A DNA stretch of 41,187 nucleotides, from contig JAPPGA010000039.1 of assembly GCA_028821515.1 (NCBI GenBank), positions 166,181-207,367 on the forward strand, read 5' to 3'. The position numbers and the translations under genes were made by a program. The stretch is from Gammaproteobacteria bacterium. Its GTDB lineage: Bacteria; Pseudomonadota; Gammaproteobacteria; Pseudomonadales; Azotimanducaceae. Each line of letters starts with the position of its first letter. The first letter of the stretch is position 1. Shown here in pieces: positions 16,329-24,374 of the stretch. The notes below the pieces were generated by a model. The model worked only from the letters and a program-made list of their open reading frames with translations, was not told the DNA's origin and ran no database searches.

Positions 16329-17602
16329 GTCACCCGATCCGGTACCGGCTTGGTGCGCTCGACGCGCGTATACCACGGCATGAGAAGGAAGTACGAAAAG
16401 TAAAGCAGCGTGAAGACCTGGGCCGCCACCGTGGCCGGGGTCGACGCGGGGATCGTTCCCAGGTAGCCGAGGATGAGAAAACTGACCACGAACATCGCCA
16501 GCATCAGTTTGGACAATGCGCCCTTGTGCCGAATGGAGCGAACACGGCTGCGATCGAGCCAGGGCAGTGTCGCTGGGATCAGTATGGCGCCCGCCATCAC
16601 GATCAGCCCCCAGAACTTGGCGGGCAGGCCGAACAGCGGGAAGGTGGTGGCCCGCAGCATCGCGTAGAAGGGCGTGTAGTACCAGACCGGCGCGATGTGC
16701 TCAGGTGTCTTCAGGGGGTCGGCCTGCTCGAAGTTCGGCTTCTCGATGAAGTAGCCGAACATTTCAGGCGCGTAGAACATGACCGCGCAGAACGCGAACA
16801 GGAACACGATGAGGGCGCGAAAATCGTGCACCGTGTAGTAGGGGTGGAAGGGAATGCCGTCCAGCGGTTTTCCTGACGCGTCCTTCCGACCCTTGATCTC
16901 GATGCCGTCCGGATTGTTCGAACCGACGTGGTGCAACGTGACTACGTGCAGGAACACGAGGCCCACGAGCAGCAGGGGCAACGCGACGACATGCAGCGAG
17001 TAGAAACGGTTCAGCGTGATTTCCGACATCAGGTAGTCGCCTCGCACCCACTGCATCAGGTCCGGGCCGATCACCGGCACCGCGCCGACCAGCGATACGA
17101 TCACCTGCGCCCCCCAGTACGACATGTTCCCCCAGGGCAGCAGGTAGCCGAAGAACCCTTCCATCATGAGGACCAGGTAGATCGCCATGCCGATCAGCCA
17201 GAGGAGTTCCCTCGGCTGCCGGTAGGAACCGTATGCCAGCCCGCGAAACATGTGCAGGTAGATGACCAGGAAAAATGCCGAGGCCCCCGTGGAGTGGATG
17301 TAGCGAAGGAGATATCCATAGTCCACGTCGCGCATGATGTACTCGACGGAGGCGAACGCGCCGTCCCCGCTTGGCACATACATCATGGCCAGCCAGATAC
17401 CGCTGACGATCTGGACGACGAGGACAAAGAGGGCGAAGACGCCGAAGTAGTACCAGAAGTTCAGGTTCTTCGGGGCGTAGTACTTCGTGGCGTGGTACTC
17501 GACGGTCTCCGTGAGCGGCATGCGCTCATCGAGCCAGGCGACGAAACGAACCCAGCGTTCTGCGAGGGGTAATCTCCCCGGGCGCCCGGCAGACTCCGCC
17601 AT
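16325..17602 (-). CDS. petB: Ubiquinol-cytochrome c reductase cytochrome b
   Basis: Cytochrome b carries both quinone sites and two hemes across the inner membrane. The 425-residue polytopic protein shows the two heme-ligand histidine pairs, in RYIHSTGASAFFLVIYLHMFR and SLHVVALPLLLVGLVFLHVVT, plus MMEGFFGYLLPWGNMSYWGAQV and the PDWY/PEWY-like region IAPVWYYTPFYAMLR of the Qo site. ATG 17602 is the first codon after petA (1-bp gap). The first 17 residues, MAESAGRPGRLPLAERW, have no counterpart that I recall in pseudomonads and resemble a decayed family A repeat. Confidence 0.96.
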   Translation of the reverse strand: MAESAGRPGRLPLAERWVRFVAWLDERMPLTETVEYHATKYYAPKNLNFWYYFGVFALFVLVVQIVSGIWLAMMYVPSGDGAFASVEYIMRDVDYGYLLRYIHSTGASAFFLVIYLHMFRGLAYGSYRQPRELLWLIGMAIYLVLMMEGFFGYLLPWGNMSYWGAQVIVSLVGAVPVIGPDLMQWVRGDYLMSEITLNRFYSLHVVALPLLLVGLVFLHVVTLHHVGSNNPDGIEIKGRKDASGKPLDGIPFHPYYTVHDFRALIVFLFAFCAVMFYAPEMFGYFIEKPNFEQADPLKTPEHIAPVWYYTPFYAMLRATTFPLFGLPAKFWGLIVMAGAILIPATLPWLDRSRVRSIRHKGALSKLMLAMFVVSFLILGYLGTIPASTPATVAAQVFTLLYFSYFLLMPWYTRVERTKPVPDRVT

Positions 17603-17603
17603 G

Positions 17604-18215
17604 CTAAGCGGTCTCCTCGTCCTCTCCGATGACGATCAGGTTGTCCGTCTCGAAACGGTAGGGCGGCACCGGCAGGTTGTCCGGCGCCGGCTTGTTCTTG
17701 AACACCCTCCCCGCCAGGTCGAATATCGACCCGTGACAAACGCAGAAAAACGTCCCCTCCTCGCCGCGGAACTTCGGCGAGCAGCCGAGGTGGGTACAGA
17801 GCCCCAGGTACACGCCGATCTCGGGGCGCCGTGAACGCCATGCGTTCTTCGCGTACACCGGTTGCATCTCGGCGTTTTTCGAATCCGGATCGGCGAGGTC
17901 GGCATCTTCCGAAACAAGACGTTCAACGGTTTCGGCTGTTCGCCGTACCACGAATACGGGGCGGCCTCGCCAGGCAGGTATCGGACCCAGCATCTCTCCC
18001 GGCTTCAACTTCGAGATATCCACCTCGATGGGCGCGCCCAGGGCACGTGCCCTGGCACTGGGATTCCAGGAAGCGATAAACGGCACTGCCGCCCCGGCGA
18101 CGCCGATACCACCGACGACCGCGGTCGATCCCACCAGCAAACGGCGTCGCGCCTTGTCCACGTTGCCCGCGCCACCCTCGTCGGGGCAATCGTCGTGCGA
18201 CTCTACATCACTCAA
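17604..18215 (-). CDS. petA: Ubiquinol-cytochrome c reductase Rieske iron-sulfur subunit
   Basis: The Rieske protein carries a 2Fe-2S cluster that accepts electrons from ubiquinol. The 203-residue protein has a twin-arginine signal anchor (ARRRLLVGSTAVVGG, about residues 23-45) and cluster motifs C140-T-H142-L-G-C145 and C158-V-C160-H161-G-S. The start is TTG at 18215, supported by GAGG 7 nt upstream; no ATG or GTG gives a better fit. Genes petA-petB-petC follow with 1-bp and overlapping junctions. Confidence 0.95.
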   Translation of the reverse strand: MSDVESHDDCPDEGGAGNVDKARRRLLVGSTAVVGGIGVAGAAVPFIASWNPSARARALGAPIEVDISKLKPGEMLGPIPAWRGRPVFVVRRTAETVERLVSEDADLADPDSKNAEMQPVYAKNAWRSRRPEIGVYLGLCTHLGCSPKFRGEEGTFFCVCHGSIFDLAGRVFKNKPAPDNLPVPPYRFETDNLIVIGEDEETA

Positions 18216-18256
18216 GAGGAGACCTCTCCCTCAACTCAACCGGTGCGTTGCGTTGC

Positions 18257-18273
18257 TTTCCCATAACGGGAAA
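18257..18273 (-). other. Perfect 6-bp hairpin between rpsI and petA
   Basis: On the minus strand TTTCCC, a 5-base loop and GGGAAA form a perfect stem immediately after the rpsI stop and before petA. There is no following U-run, so it may protect the rpsI mRNA end or attenuate readthrough rather than terminate strongly. Confidence 0.4.
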
Positions 18274-18278
18274 CGGCA

Positions 18279-18671
18279 CTAACGCTTGGAGAATTGCGGA
18301 CGCTTGCGGGCCTTGCGCAGCCCAACTTTCTTGCGTTCCACTTCTCTCGCATCGCGCGTAATGAAACCCGCGCGGCGCAAATCCGTGCGCAACGTCTCGT
18401 CGTACTCGACCAATGCGCGTGCCACGCCGTGACGAATCGCACCCGCCTGACCGGATGCGCCACCGCCTTTTACCGTAACCCTGATATCGAACCGGTCCAC
18501 GACGTCGGCCACCTCCAGCGGCTGCCGGATAATCATGCGGGCCGTTTCACGGCCAAAATACTCGTCGATGGGCCGACCGTTCACGACAATCCGGCCGTTG
18601 CCGGGAGACATGAACACCCGCGCCGTGGACGTCTTGCGCCGACCCGTGCCATAGCTGTACGGCTCTGCCAT
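18279..18671 (-). CDS. rpsI: 30S ribosomal protein S9
   Basis: S9 binds the head of the 30S subunit, and its C-terminal tail reaches the P-site tRNA. The 130 residues equal the E. coli length: [55 protein letters not shown], and the basic end [19 protein letters not shown] 18671 has GGAG about 8 nt upstream. The frame stays open upstream to 18815, but that stretch is low-complexity repeat and not S9-like. The 169-bp spacer to rplM is unusually long for this operon. Confidence 0.97.
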   Translation of the reverse strand: MAEPYSYGTGRRKTSTARVFMSPGNGRIVVNGRPIDEYFGRETARMIIRQPLEVADVVDRFDIRVTVKGGGASGQAGAIRHGVARALVEYDETLRTDLRRAGFITRDAREVERKKVGLRKARKRPQFSKR

Positions 18672-18693
18672 TCGACTATTCTCCGCCACTATT

Positions 18694-18789
18694 CTCTTCC
18701 GCTCTTCCGCTCTTCCGCTCTTCCGCTCTTCCGCTCTTCCGCTCTTCCGCTCTTCCGCTCTTCTGCTTTTCTGCTCTTCTGCTTTTCTG
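18694..18789 (-). repeat. 8-bp tandem repeat in the rplM-rpsI spacer
   Basis: Eight perfect copies of CTCTTCCG (plus strand, 18694-18757) are followed by four imperfect copies (18758-18789). On the mRNA strand this is CGGAAGAG repeated, so each unit presents a purine-rich, Shine-Dalgarno-like GGAAGAG. The last unit ends 22 bp before the rpsI start. Eight bases is not a multiple of three. Confidence 0.95.
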
Positions 18790-18840
18790 CTCTGCTCTGC
18801 GCTCTCCGCCGCCATTCTCCGCCGGTATTCTCTACCAGCC

Positions 18841-19278
18841 CTACTGGACCTGTAACTGCAGCGGCTTCGGCTGTTGCGCCGAGTGAGGGTGCTCGGACCC
18901 GGCGTAGACCTTGAGCTTGCGGAATACGGCGCGGCCGAGCGGATTGCGGGGCAGCATGCCCCTGACCGCCTTCTCGATCACCCGTTCGGGGTGTTTCTCA
19001 ATCATCTCTTCGAAACGTGCCGCCTTGATTCCGCCGGGGTAGCCGCTGTACCGGTAGTAGATCTTGTCGGTATGCTTCTTGCCCGTGACGCGAACCTTCT
19101 CCGCGTTCACCACCACGATGTAGTCACCGGTATCCACATGCGGCGTATACGAGGGCTTGTGCTTGCCGCGCAGCCGTCGCGCGACCGCCGCCGCCAAACG
19201 CCCAAGCGTCTGATTTTCGGCATCCACGACATACCAGTCGTGCTGGACGTCCTGTGGACGCGCGCTCAGGGTCTTCAT
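18841..19278 (-). CDS. rplM: 50S ribosomal protein L13
   Basis: L13 is an early-assembly 50S protein. The 145 residues (E. coli 142) contain [17 protein letters not shown] near the start, [35 protein letters not shown] and the C-terminal signature [20 protein letters not shown] followed by [12 protein letters not shown] 19278 lies about 20 nt after a predicted transcription start. It is the first gene of the rplM-rpsI operon, which may read on into petABC and sspAB. Confidence 0.97.
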   Translation of the reverse strand: MKTLSARPQDVQHDWYVVDAENQTLGRLAAAVARRLRGKHKPSYTPHVDTGDYIVVVNAEKVRVTGKKHTDKIYYRYSGYPGGIKAARFEEMIEKHPERVIEKAVRGMLPRNPLGRAVFRKLKVYAGSEHPHSAQQPKPLQLQVQ

Positions 19279-19305
19279 CCGGAGGGCCTGAAATTCGGAG
19301 GCGCG

Positions 19306-19334
19306 ATTTTACCGGCCGACCCCCGCAATCGCAA
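19306..19334 (-). promoter_or_regulatory. Predicted sigma-70 promoter of rplM
   Basis: On the minus strand, TTGCGA (19334-19329) and TAAAAT (19311-19306) are separated by exactly 17 bp. The -10 differs from consensus by one base. Transcription would begin near 19298, giving a leader of about 20 nt. Confidence 0.7.
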
Positions 19335-19383
19335 CCAAGGTGCGGGTTTCCGGGCGAGTTCAGGGATAGTGCGCCAACCGCGG

Positions 19384-20460
19384 TCAGGGCTTGTGCGTGC
19401 GCCCGAGATAATCGGCCGAACGCATCTCGCGCAGACGGCTCCGGGTTCGCTCGAACTCCACTTCCAGGCGGTGTCCACGATAGAGCCCCCCGATTTCGCA
19501 GGCGGCCGACAGAACGAGATTGACGCGCCGGTCGTAGAACTCGTCGACGAGGGCAACAAACCGTCGCGCCAGGTCCTCGACGCTGGCGTCGAAACACGGT
19601 ACGCCGCTTACCAGGACGGTATGGAACTCCCGTGAGACCTCGATGTAGTCGTTCGCGCTGCGGGGGCCGCCGCAGATATCCCCGAAGTCGAACCAGGCAA
19701 CGCCGTCACCCGAGCCCCTCGCAGGAATGGGACGGCCGTTGATTTCGATCGACGAGTCCATTTGCCCGCGAGGGGCAAGGGAGGCGAACGACGCAGCGAG
19801 GCGCTTTTCCGTTTCGTCCGAGGCCGGGTGAAGAAAGGTGTCGTTGGCCGCCAGCAACCGCAACCGATAGTCGACGCCGTCACCGATGTGCAGCACCCGC
19901 ATATGCGACCGGATGCGGTCGATGGCCGGCAGGAAGCGGCGCCGCTGCAAGCCGTTCTCGTACAGCCGCGACGGTTCGGTGTTCGACGTCGCCACCACGG
20001 TCACACCGCGGTCGAACAGGCCTCCGAGCAGTTCGCCCAGGATCATGGCGTCCCCGATGTCCGAAACCGAGAACTCGTCGAAGCAGAGCACGCGTCCCTC
20101 CGCCGCCATGCGCGCCGCGACATGCGTCAGCGGGTTGGCCACACCATCCAGCGATCTGAGGTCGCCGTGCACGCGACGCATGAAACGGTGAAAGTGCATC
20201 CGGTATTTCGCTTCGAATGGCAGGCACTCGAAGAACAGGTCCATCAGGTAGGTCTTGCCGCGGCCAACGCCGCCCCACAGGTAGAGTCCCTTCGGTGCCG
20301 CGTTTCGTCGGCGCGCCAGAATCCGGGGCCAGAATGGCGGGTCGGCATCCACGACACGCCGATGCACGTCGTCCAGCGCCGCCAGCGCCTCCGCTTGTCC
20401 GGGATCCCGGACCAAGCCCCGAGAGACGACATTCCGATCATGGGCTTCCCCCGGCGACAT
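19384..20460 (-). CDS. zapE: Cell division protein ZapE (AFG1-like ATPase)
   Basis: ZapE is a cytoplasmic AAA-type ATPase that associates with the Z ring in E. coli. The 358-residue protein has Walker A GGVGRGKTYLMD, Walker B LCFDEFSVSDIGDAMIL with the family FDEF signature, the segment FHRFMRRVH between them, and TSNTEPSRLYENGLQRRRFLPAI after. The C-terminal part includes ARRFVALVDEFYDRRVNLVLSA. ATG 20460 lies 9 bp after the hisD stop. Its position upstream of rplM fits the gammaproteobacterial pattern. Confidence 0.94.
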   Translation of the reverse strand: MSPGEAHDRNVVSRGLVRDPGQAEALAALDDVHRRVVDADPPFWPRILARRRNAAPKGLYLWGGVGRGKTYLMDLFFECLPFEAKYRMHFHRFMRRVHGDLRSLDGVANPLTHVAARMAAEGRVLCFDEFSVSDIGDAMILGELLGGLFDRGVTVVATSNTEPSRLYENGLQRRRFLPAIDRIRSHMRVLHIGDGVDYRLRLLAANDTFLHPASDETEKRLAASFASLAPRGQMDSSIEINGRPIPARGSGDGVAWFDFGDICGGPRSANDYIEVSREFHTVLVSGVPCFDASVEDLARRFVALVDEFYDRRVNLVLSAACEIGGLYRGHRLEVEFERTRSRLREMRSADYLGRTHKP

Positions 20461-20469
20461 GCCGCGGCG

Positions 20470-21774
20470 TCAGCTTTCGTCGAGTCGCGCCAGCGCCGCC
20501 AGGGCGTGCGCCCGAAGCCCCTCCGCTTCCGCGATGGCGGCTGCGGTTTGCGCCAGCTCGCGCACACCGCGCCGGCCGATTCGGACAACCGAACTGCGCT
20601 TGAGGAAGTCGGCGACGCCCAGGGGCGACGCGTACCGCGCCGTGCCGAACGTCGGCAGCACATGACTCGGTCCCGCGCTGTAGTCGCCGAATACTTCCGC
20701 AGAATAGCCGCCGAGAAAGATCGCTCCAGCGTTTCGCACCTTAGGCAGCAATGCCTCGGGATCGGCCACCGCGAGCTGCAGGTGTTCCGGCGCGACGCGG
20801 TTCGCGATGGCCACGGCCTCGTCGAGATCGCGGGTCCTGATCAGCGCGCCCCGGGCGCCGAGCGAGGCGCCGATGATCCGGGCGCGCGCCATTTCCGGCA
20901 GCGCCGTTGTCATCCGCTCCGCCACGGCATCCAGGTAGTCTGCATCGGGACAGAGCAGCAGTGCCTGCGCCGCCGCGTCGTGTTCGGACTGGGAGAACAT
21001 GTCAAGCACCGTCCAGTGTACCGGCACGCTGCCATCGGCAACGATCAGCACCTCGCTGGGACCGGCAATGCTGTCGATCCCCACGGGACCGAATACCTGG
21101 CGCTTGGCGGCGGCGACATGGGCGCCGCCGGGACCGACGATCTTGTCCACCCTGGCAACCGTCTCGGTACCAAAAGCCAGGGCCGCGATGGCCTGTGCCC
21201 CGCCGATGGCGAAGACTTCATCCACGCCGGCGATGTCGAGCGCCGCCAGGACGTGTTCGTTTCGCTCGCCGTTCGGGGCCGGCACCGTCACCGCCACCTC
21301 GCGAACGCCCGCCACACGCGCGGGAATCACCGTCATCAGAACCGTGGACGGATACGCCGCCTGCCCGCCGGGGACGTAGACGCCAACGCGGGCAAGCGGC
21401 GCGAGGCGCTGACCGAGACGATTGCCCAGACCGTCCTCGTACTCGAACGCCCCGCCTTGCTGGAGTTGCAGCTCGTGGTAGCGTCGGATGCGCCGCGCTG
21501 CCGTGACGAGAGCTTCAGCCTGCGGTTCGGGCAAGCGCTGTCGACAGTCGGACAGCATCCCGGCGTCGATGCGCAACGCGTCTACGGCGGGCGCGGCCAC
21601 CCCATCGAATCGTGCCGTGTAGTCGAGAAGGGCCGCGTCGCCGCGCTTCCGCACATCCCCCAGCACCCGAGCGACGGATTCCTCGACTTCACGCCGGGTC
21701 GGGTCATCCCAATGGATGAGCCTCTCCAGCGCATCATCGAAGTCGCGTGATGCCGTGTCCAGGCGGTTGATCAC
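20470..21774 (-). CDS. hisD: Histidinol dehydrogenase
   Basis: HisD is a zinc enzyme that oxidises L-histidinol to L-histidine in two NAD-dependent steps. The 434 residues equal the E. coli length. Visible motifs include RVGVYVPGGQAAYPSTVLM, KIVGPGGAHVAAAKRQVFG, GPSEVLIVADG, MFSQSEHDAAAQALLL (zinc ligands) and RVAPEHLQLAV (catalytic Glu-His). The start is GTG 21774, sharing one base with the ibaG stop. In relatives murA and hisG sit between ibaG and hisD; both are absent here. Confidence 0.96.
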   Translation of the reverse strand: MINRLDTASRDFDDALERLIHWDDPTRREVEESVARVLGDVRKRGDAALLDYTARFDGVAAPAVDALRIDAGMLSDCRQRLPEPQAEALVTAARRIRRYHELQLQQGGAFEYEDGLGNRLGQRLAPLARVGVYVPGGQAAYPSTVLMTVIPARVAGVREVAVTVPAPNGERNEHVLAALDIAGVDEVFAIGGAQAIAALAFGTETVARVDKIVGPGGAHVAAAKRQVFGPVGIDSIAGPSEVLIVADGSVPVHWTVLDMFSQSEHDAAAQALLLCPDADYLDAVAERMTTALPEMARARIIGASLGARGALIRTRDLDEAVAIANRVAPEHLQLAVADPEALLPKVRNAGAIFLGGYSAEVFGDYSAGPSHVLPTFGTARYASPLGVADFLKRSSVVRIGRRGVRELAQTAAAIAEAEGLRAHALAALARLDES

Positions 21775-22013
21775 TACGGATCGTCTGCGGCTACGGTACG
21801 AATGGTCACCGCATGCACGGTCCCATCGCGGATCAGGTCGCCAATGGCCTCATAGACGAGTTGCTGCTGCCTGACGCGGCTCAACCCCCTGAAGGCCGCG
21901 CTTGCGACCATCACGTCGAAACGGTTCCCCTCGCCGGTGACCTCGACCTCGGCCTCACCGAGGTGATCACGGATCAAGTCTCGGAGGGTCGATTGTTCCA
22001 AGGGCGCGTTCAT
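21774..22013 (-). CDS. ibaG: BolA-family iron-sulfur/acid stress protein IbaG
   Basis: IbaG is a small BolA-like protein that partners with monothiol glutaredoxins in Fe-S handling. The 79 residues from ATG 22013 show RFDVMVASAAFRGLSRVRQQ followed by LVYEAIGDLI and VHAVTIRT, with the conserved histidine. An in-frame extension to 22124 is not family-like. Neighbours are divergent yrbG and overlapping hisD. IbaG is preferred over BolA because of position and sequence. Confidence 0.9.
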   Translation of the reverse strand: MNAPLEQSTLRDLIRDHLGEAEVEVTGEGNRFDVMVASAAFRGLSRVRQQQLVYEAIGDLIRDGTVHAVTIRTVAADDP

Positions 22014-22139
22014 GGTCGGCGCTGAGGTTATCACGGTCCACCCGTCGTCCATGGTGGCCGGGCTGAACGCCGATGCGCCTGATTGACGCAGCCGTGCCAA
22101 TGTTGCAATGCTTGAGGTCACCATTCCGCGAAATCCTCT

Positions 22140-23099
22140 ATGTGGCTTCCCGTCCTGGGTCTGATCGTCGGCTTCATCACTCTGGTATGGAGTGCGGACC
22201 GATTCGTGGCGGGCGCGGCGGCGACGGCGAACAACCTCGGGGCATCCAAGATCCTCATAGGTCTGACGGTCGTCTCCATCGGCACGTCAGCGCCGGAAAT
22301 CCTGGTGGCCCTCGCCGCCGCCATTGAAGGCACGTCAATCCTTGCCATAGGCAACGCGATCGGTTCGAACATCGCAAACATCGGGTTGGTGCTGGGCGTG
22401 ACCGCCATGGTCGCGCCGCTGCCGTTCGCGGCGTCGGTGTTGAAGGTGGAACTGCCATGGCTGATCGGCGCGACCCTGCTCGCGCTGTTCTGTCTGCACG
22501 ACCTCCACCTCGGCGTGGTCGACGGGTTTCTGCTGGTGGCCGGACTGAGCCTGATCATCCACCGACTGGTGCGGGCGCAGCGGCGGAAACCGGAGTTGCC
22601 TGATTCGATCCAGGAGGAACTGGACGAACTGGAAGACTTGCCGATGGCGCGCGCTCTCGTCTACCTCATCATCGGTCTGGGCGTGCTGCTCGCGTCCGCG
22701 CAGACGCTCGTCTGGGCTGCGACGGAAGTCGCCGAGTACCTCGGCGTCAGCGAACTCATCATCGGCCTTACCGTGATCGCCATCGGCACGAGTCTGCCGG
22801 AGCTCGCAGCCACCCTCGCCGCCGCCATCAAGGGACATCCGGACATCGCCATCGGCAATGTCGTCGGCTCAAACATCCTCAACATCGTCGCCGTGCTGGC
22901 GGTTCCGGCACTGGTGACACCCGTGGGCTTCGACACCCAGGTGTTGTGGCGGGATTTCGGCACCATGGCCGCGCTGACCCTGCTACTCGTCCTGTTCGCC
23001 TACGGATTCGGCTCGCGGCCGATCATCACGCGCTTTGAAGGATGCATCCTTGCACTGAGCTGGATCGGCTACAACGTGCTGCTATATACCCAGGCATGA
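22140..23099 (+). CDS. yrbG: Calcium/sodium antiporter family protein YrbG
   Basis: This 319-residue inner-membrane protein belongs to the CaCA exchanger superfamily. The two alpha repeats are clear: SIGTSAPEILVALAAAIEG with AIGNAIGSNIANIGLVLG near residue 45, and AIGTSLPELAATLAAAIKG with AIGNVVGSNILNIVAVL near 220. About ten hydrophobic segments surround an acidic loop (EELDELEDLP). Physiological substrate is not proven for this family. It overlaps kdsC by 4 nt (ATGA); kdsD, usual in between, is absent. Confidence 0.93.
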   Translation: MWLPVLGLIVGFITLVWSADRFVAGAAATANNLGASKILIGLTVVSIGTSAPEILVALAAAIEGTSILAIGNAIGSNIANIGLVLGVTAMVAPLPFAASVLKVELPWLIGATLLALFCLHDLHLGVVDGFLLVAGLSLIIHRLVRAQRRKPELPDSIQEELDELEDLPMARALVYLIIGLGVLLASAQTLVWAATEVAEYLGVSELIIGLTVIAIGTSLPELAATLAAAIKGHPDIAIGNVVGSNILNIVAVLAVPALVTPVGFDTQVLWRDFGTMAALTLLLVLFAYGFGSRPIITRFEGCILALSWIGYNVLLYTQA

Positions 23100-23773
23100 A
23101 ACACCCCGGCGCTGAGATCTTTCCCGCGTCCGCGCTCGCGCTCGCGCGGGACATTGACCTCCTGATCCTGGATGTGGACGGCGTGTTGACGGACGGCCGC
23201 ATCTACTATGCGGATTCCAGCGGCCTGTCGCAGGGCTTTCGTGGAAGCACGCCTCCGGCAACGGGGGAAACGCCGGCACTTCCCTACGCGTCAGCGGTCG
23301 GGGCAACTCCCCCGGCTGAGGGCTCTGGTGAACAGGGGGGCGAAATCAAGGCGTTCCATGCGCAGGATGGAGCGGCCATCAAGATGCTCCAGGCGGCGGG
23401 TATCCCCGTCGCCGTGATCACGGGCCGCTCTTCCGGGGCCACGGCACGACGCGTGTCCGAACTCGGTATCGCCCACGTTTACCAGGGTGTTGAAGACAAG
23501 ACCGCCGCCCTCGGCACACTGTGCAGCGAGTCCGGCATGATGGCGGAACGAATGGCCCATGCCGGAGACGACATACCGGACCTGGCGCTGTTCGACCGCG
23601 TCGGCATGCGGCTGTCAGTGCCACAGGCCCATCCGGAGGTCGCCGCGCGAGCGGACTACGTCACTGCGGCCAGCGGCGGCGCCGGGGCCGTCCGCGAAAT
23701 CTGCCATCTCATCCTCATTGCCAAGGGGCTCTGGGAGTCCGCCCTGACCGAGGCGGGCGCATGGCCCCGGTGA
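23096..23773 (+). CDS. kdsC: 3-deoxy-D-manno-octulosonate 8-phosphate phosphatase with an in-frame repeat insertion
   Basis: KdsC removes phosphate from Kdo-8-phosphate, giving Kdo for lipopolysaccharide core. From ATG 23096 the protein is 225 residues versus 188 in E. coli. HAD motifs are intact: D26 and D28 in LILDVDGVLTDG, VITGRSS, a conserved Lys region VYQGVEDKTAAL, and AGDDIPDLALFDRVG, with ADYVTAASGGAGAVREICHL at the end. The additional residues, about 44-81, lie between the IYYADSSG strand and EIKAFHAQDG, that is, in the beta-hairpin flap typical of KdsC. They are encoded by the family A core (23243-23326). ATGA coupling to yrbG and 13-nt overlap with lptC. Confidence 0.94.
   Translation: MKHPGAEIFPASALALARDIDLLILDVDGVLTDGRIYYADSSGLSQGFRGSTPPATGETPALPYASAVGATPPAEGSGEQGGEIKAFHAQDGAAIKMLQAAGIPVAVITGRSSGATARRVSELGIAHVYQGVEDKTAALGTLCSESGMMAERMAHAGDDIPDLALFDRVGMRLSVPQAHPEVAARADYVTAASGGAGAVREICHLILIAKGLWESALTEAGAWPR
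23243..23326 (+). repeat. 84-bp family A core segment inside kdsC
   Basis: This matches the core inside murD at about 72 of 84 bases with no gap, in the same reading frame, giving the peptide block PPATGETPALPYASAVGA. It ends with GGCTGAGGGCTCT, the beginning of a 45-bp unit, but no tandem units follow. In murD the same core continues into four units. Confidence 0.88.
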
Positions 23774-24354
23774 TTCGCCGATACGCCGCCGCGGCCATAT
23801 CCGCGTTGGTGCTTACGCTGGCCTACATGTATTCCGGGGAACGAACGCCTTCCCCCCTTCCCCCGGAACTTGCGGATGAACCCGACATCTACATGGAAGG
23901 TGCAACCATCACCAGGTACGGGGCCGACGGGGACGTCCGCTACCGGCTCCGGGCCGACCGGATCAAGCAGTTCGAGGAACGCAGCATCACCTATTTCGAC
24001 AACCCGGTCATCCGCCTGAGTCAGAAGTCGGGGCCGCCCTGGGAGGCGAACGCCTCGCGCGGGGAGATCCGGGAGCGGGCCGTCAACGATGGCGAAAAGG
24101 AAGAGCACCTGCTTCTGCGCGACAACGTGGAACTGACGAGACGGTACGACGACGGACGCCTGTTCGCACTGACAACGGCCGTGCTCGATGTCTATCCGGC
24201 GCGGCAATACGCGCGCACGGACCAAGCTGTTATGATCGAGACTTCCGGCAGCAAGACGACGGCCTCGGGATTCGAGGCCGACATGGAACGCGGATGGATG
24301 AAGCTGCTATCGGGGCCGGGCCGACAGGTCCAGGGCGTTATCGAGCCACACTGA
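23761..24354 (+). CDS. lptC: LPS export protein LptC
   Basis: LptC is a single-pass periplasmic protein that links the LptB2FG transporter to LptA. The 197-residue chain starts MAPVIRRYAAAAISALVLTL (membrane anchor), then has the LptC-type beta-jellyroll with DIYMEGATITRYGADGDVRY, DNPVIRL, LLLRDNVELTR and LDVYPARQYARTDQAV. ATG 23761 overlaps kdsC by 13 nt. Lies between kdsC and lptA as in most gammaproteobacteria. Confidence 0.9.
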   Translation: MAPVIRRYAAAAISALVLTLAYMYSGERTPSPLPPELADEPDIYMEGATITRYGADGDVRYRLRADRIKQFEERSITYFDNPVIRLSQKSGPPWEANASRGEIRERAVNDGEKEEHLLLRDNVELTRRYDDGRLFALTTAVLDVYPARQYARTDQAVMIETSGSKTTASGFEADMERGWMKLLSGPGRQVQGVIEPH

Positions 24355-24374
24355 CGGATTCCCCGAAACCACCG

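Noticed and set aside
18672-18815. A 48-residue N-terminal extension of ribosomal protein S9 encoded by the 8-bp repeats
   Set aside because: The family start is at 18671 with a GGAG site, the protein from there equals the usual 130 residues, and a repeat of 8 bp would make such an extension frame-unstable.
23096-23773. kdsC as a pseudogene because of the insertion
   Set aside because: Frame is intact, all HAD motifs and both flanking gene couplings are retained.
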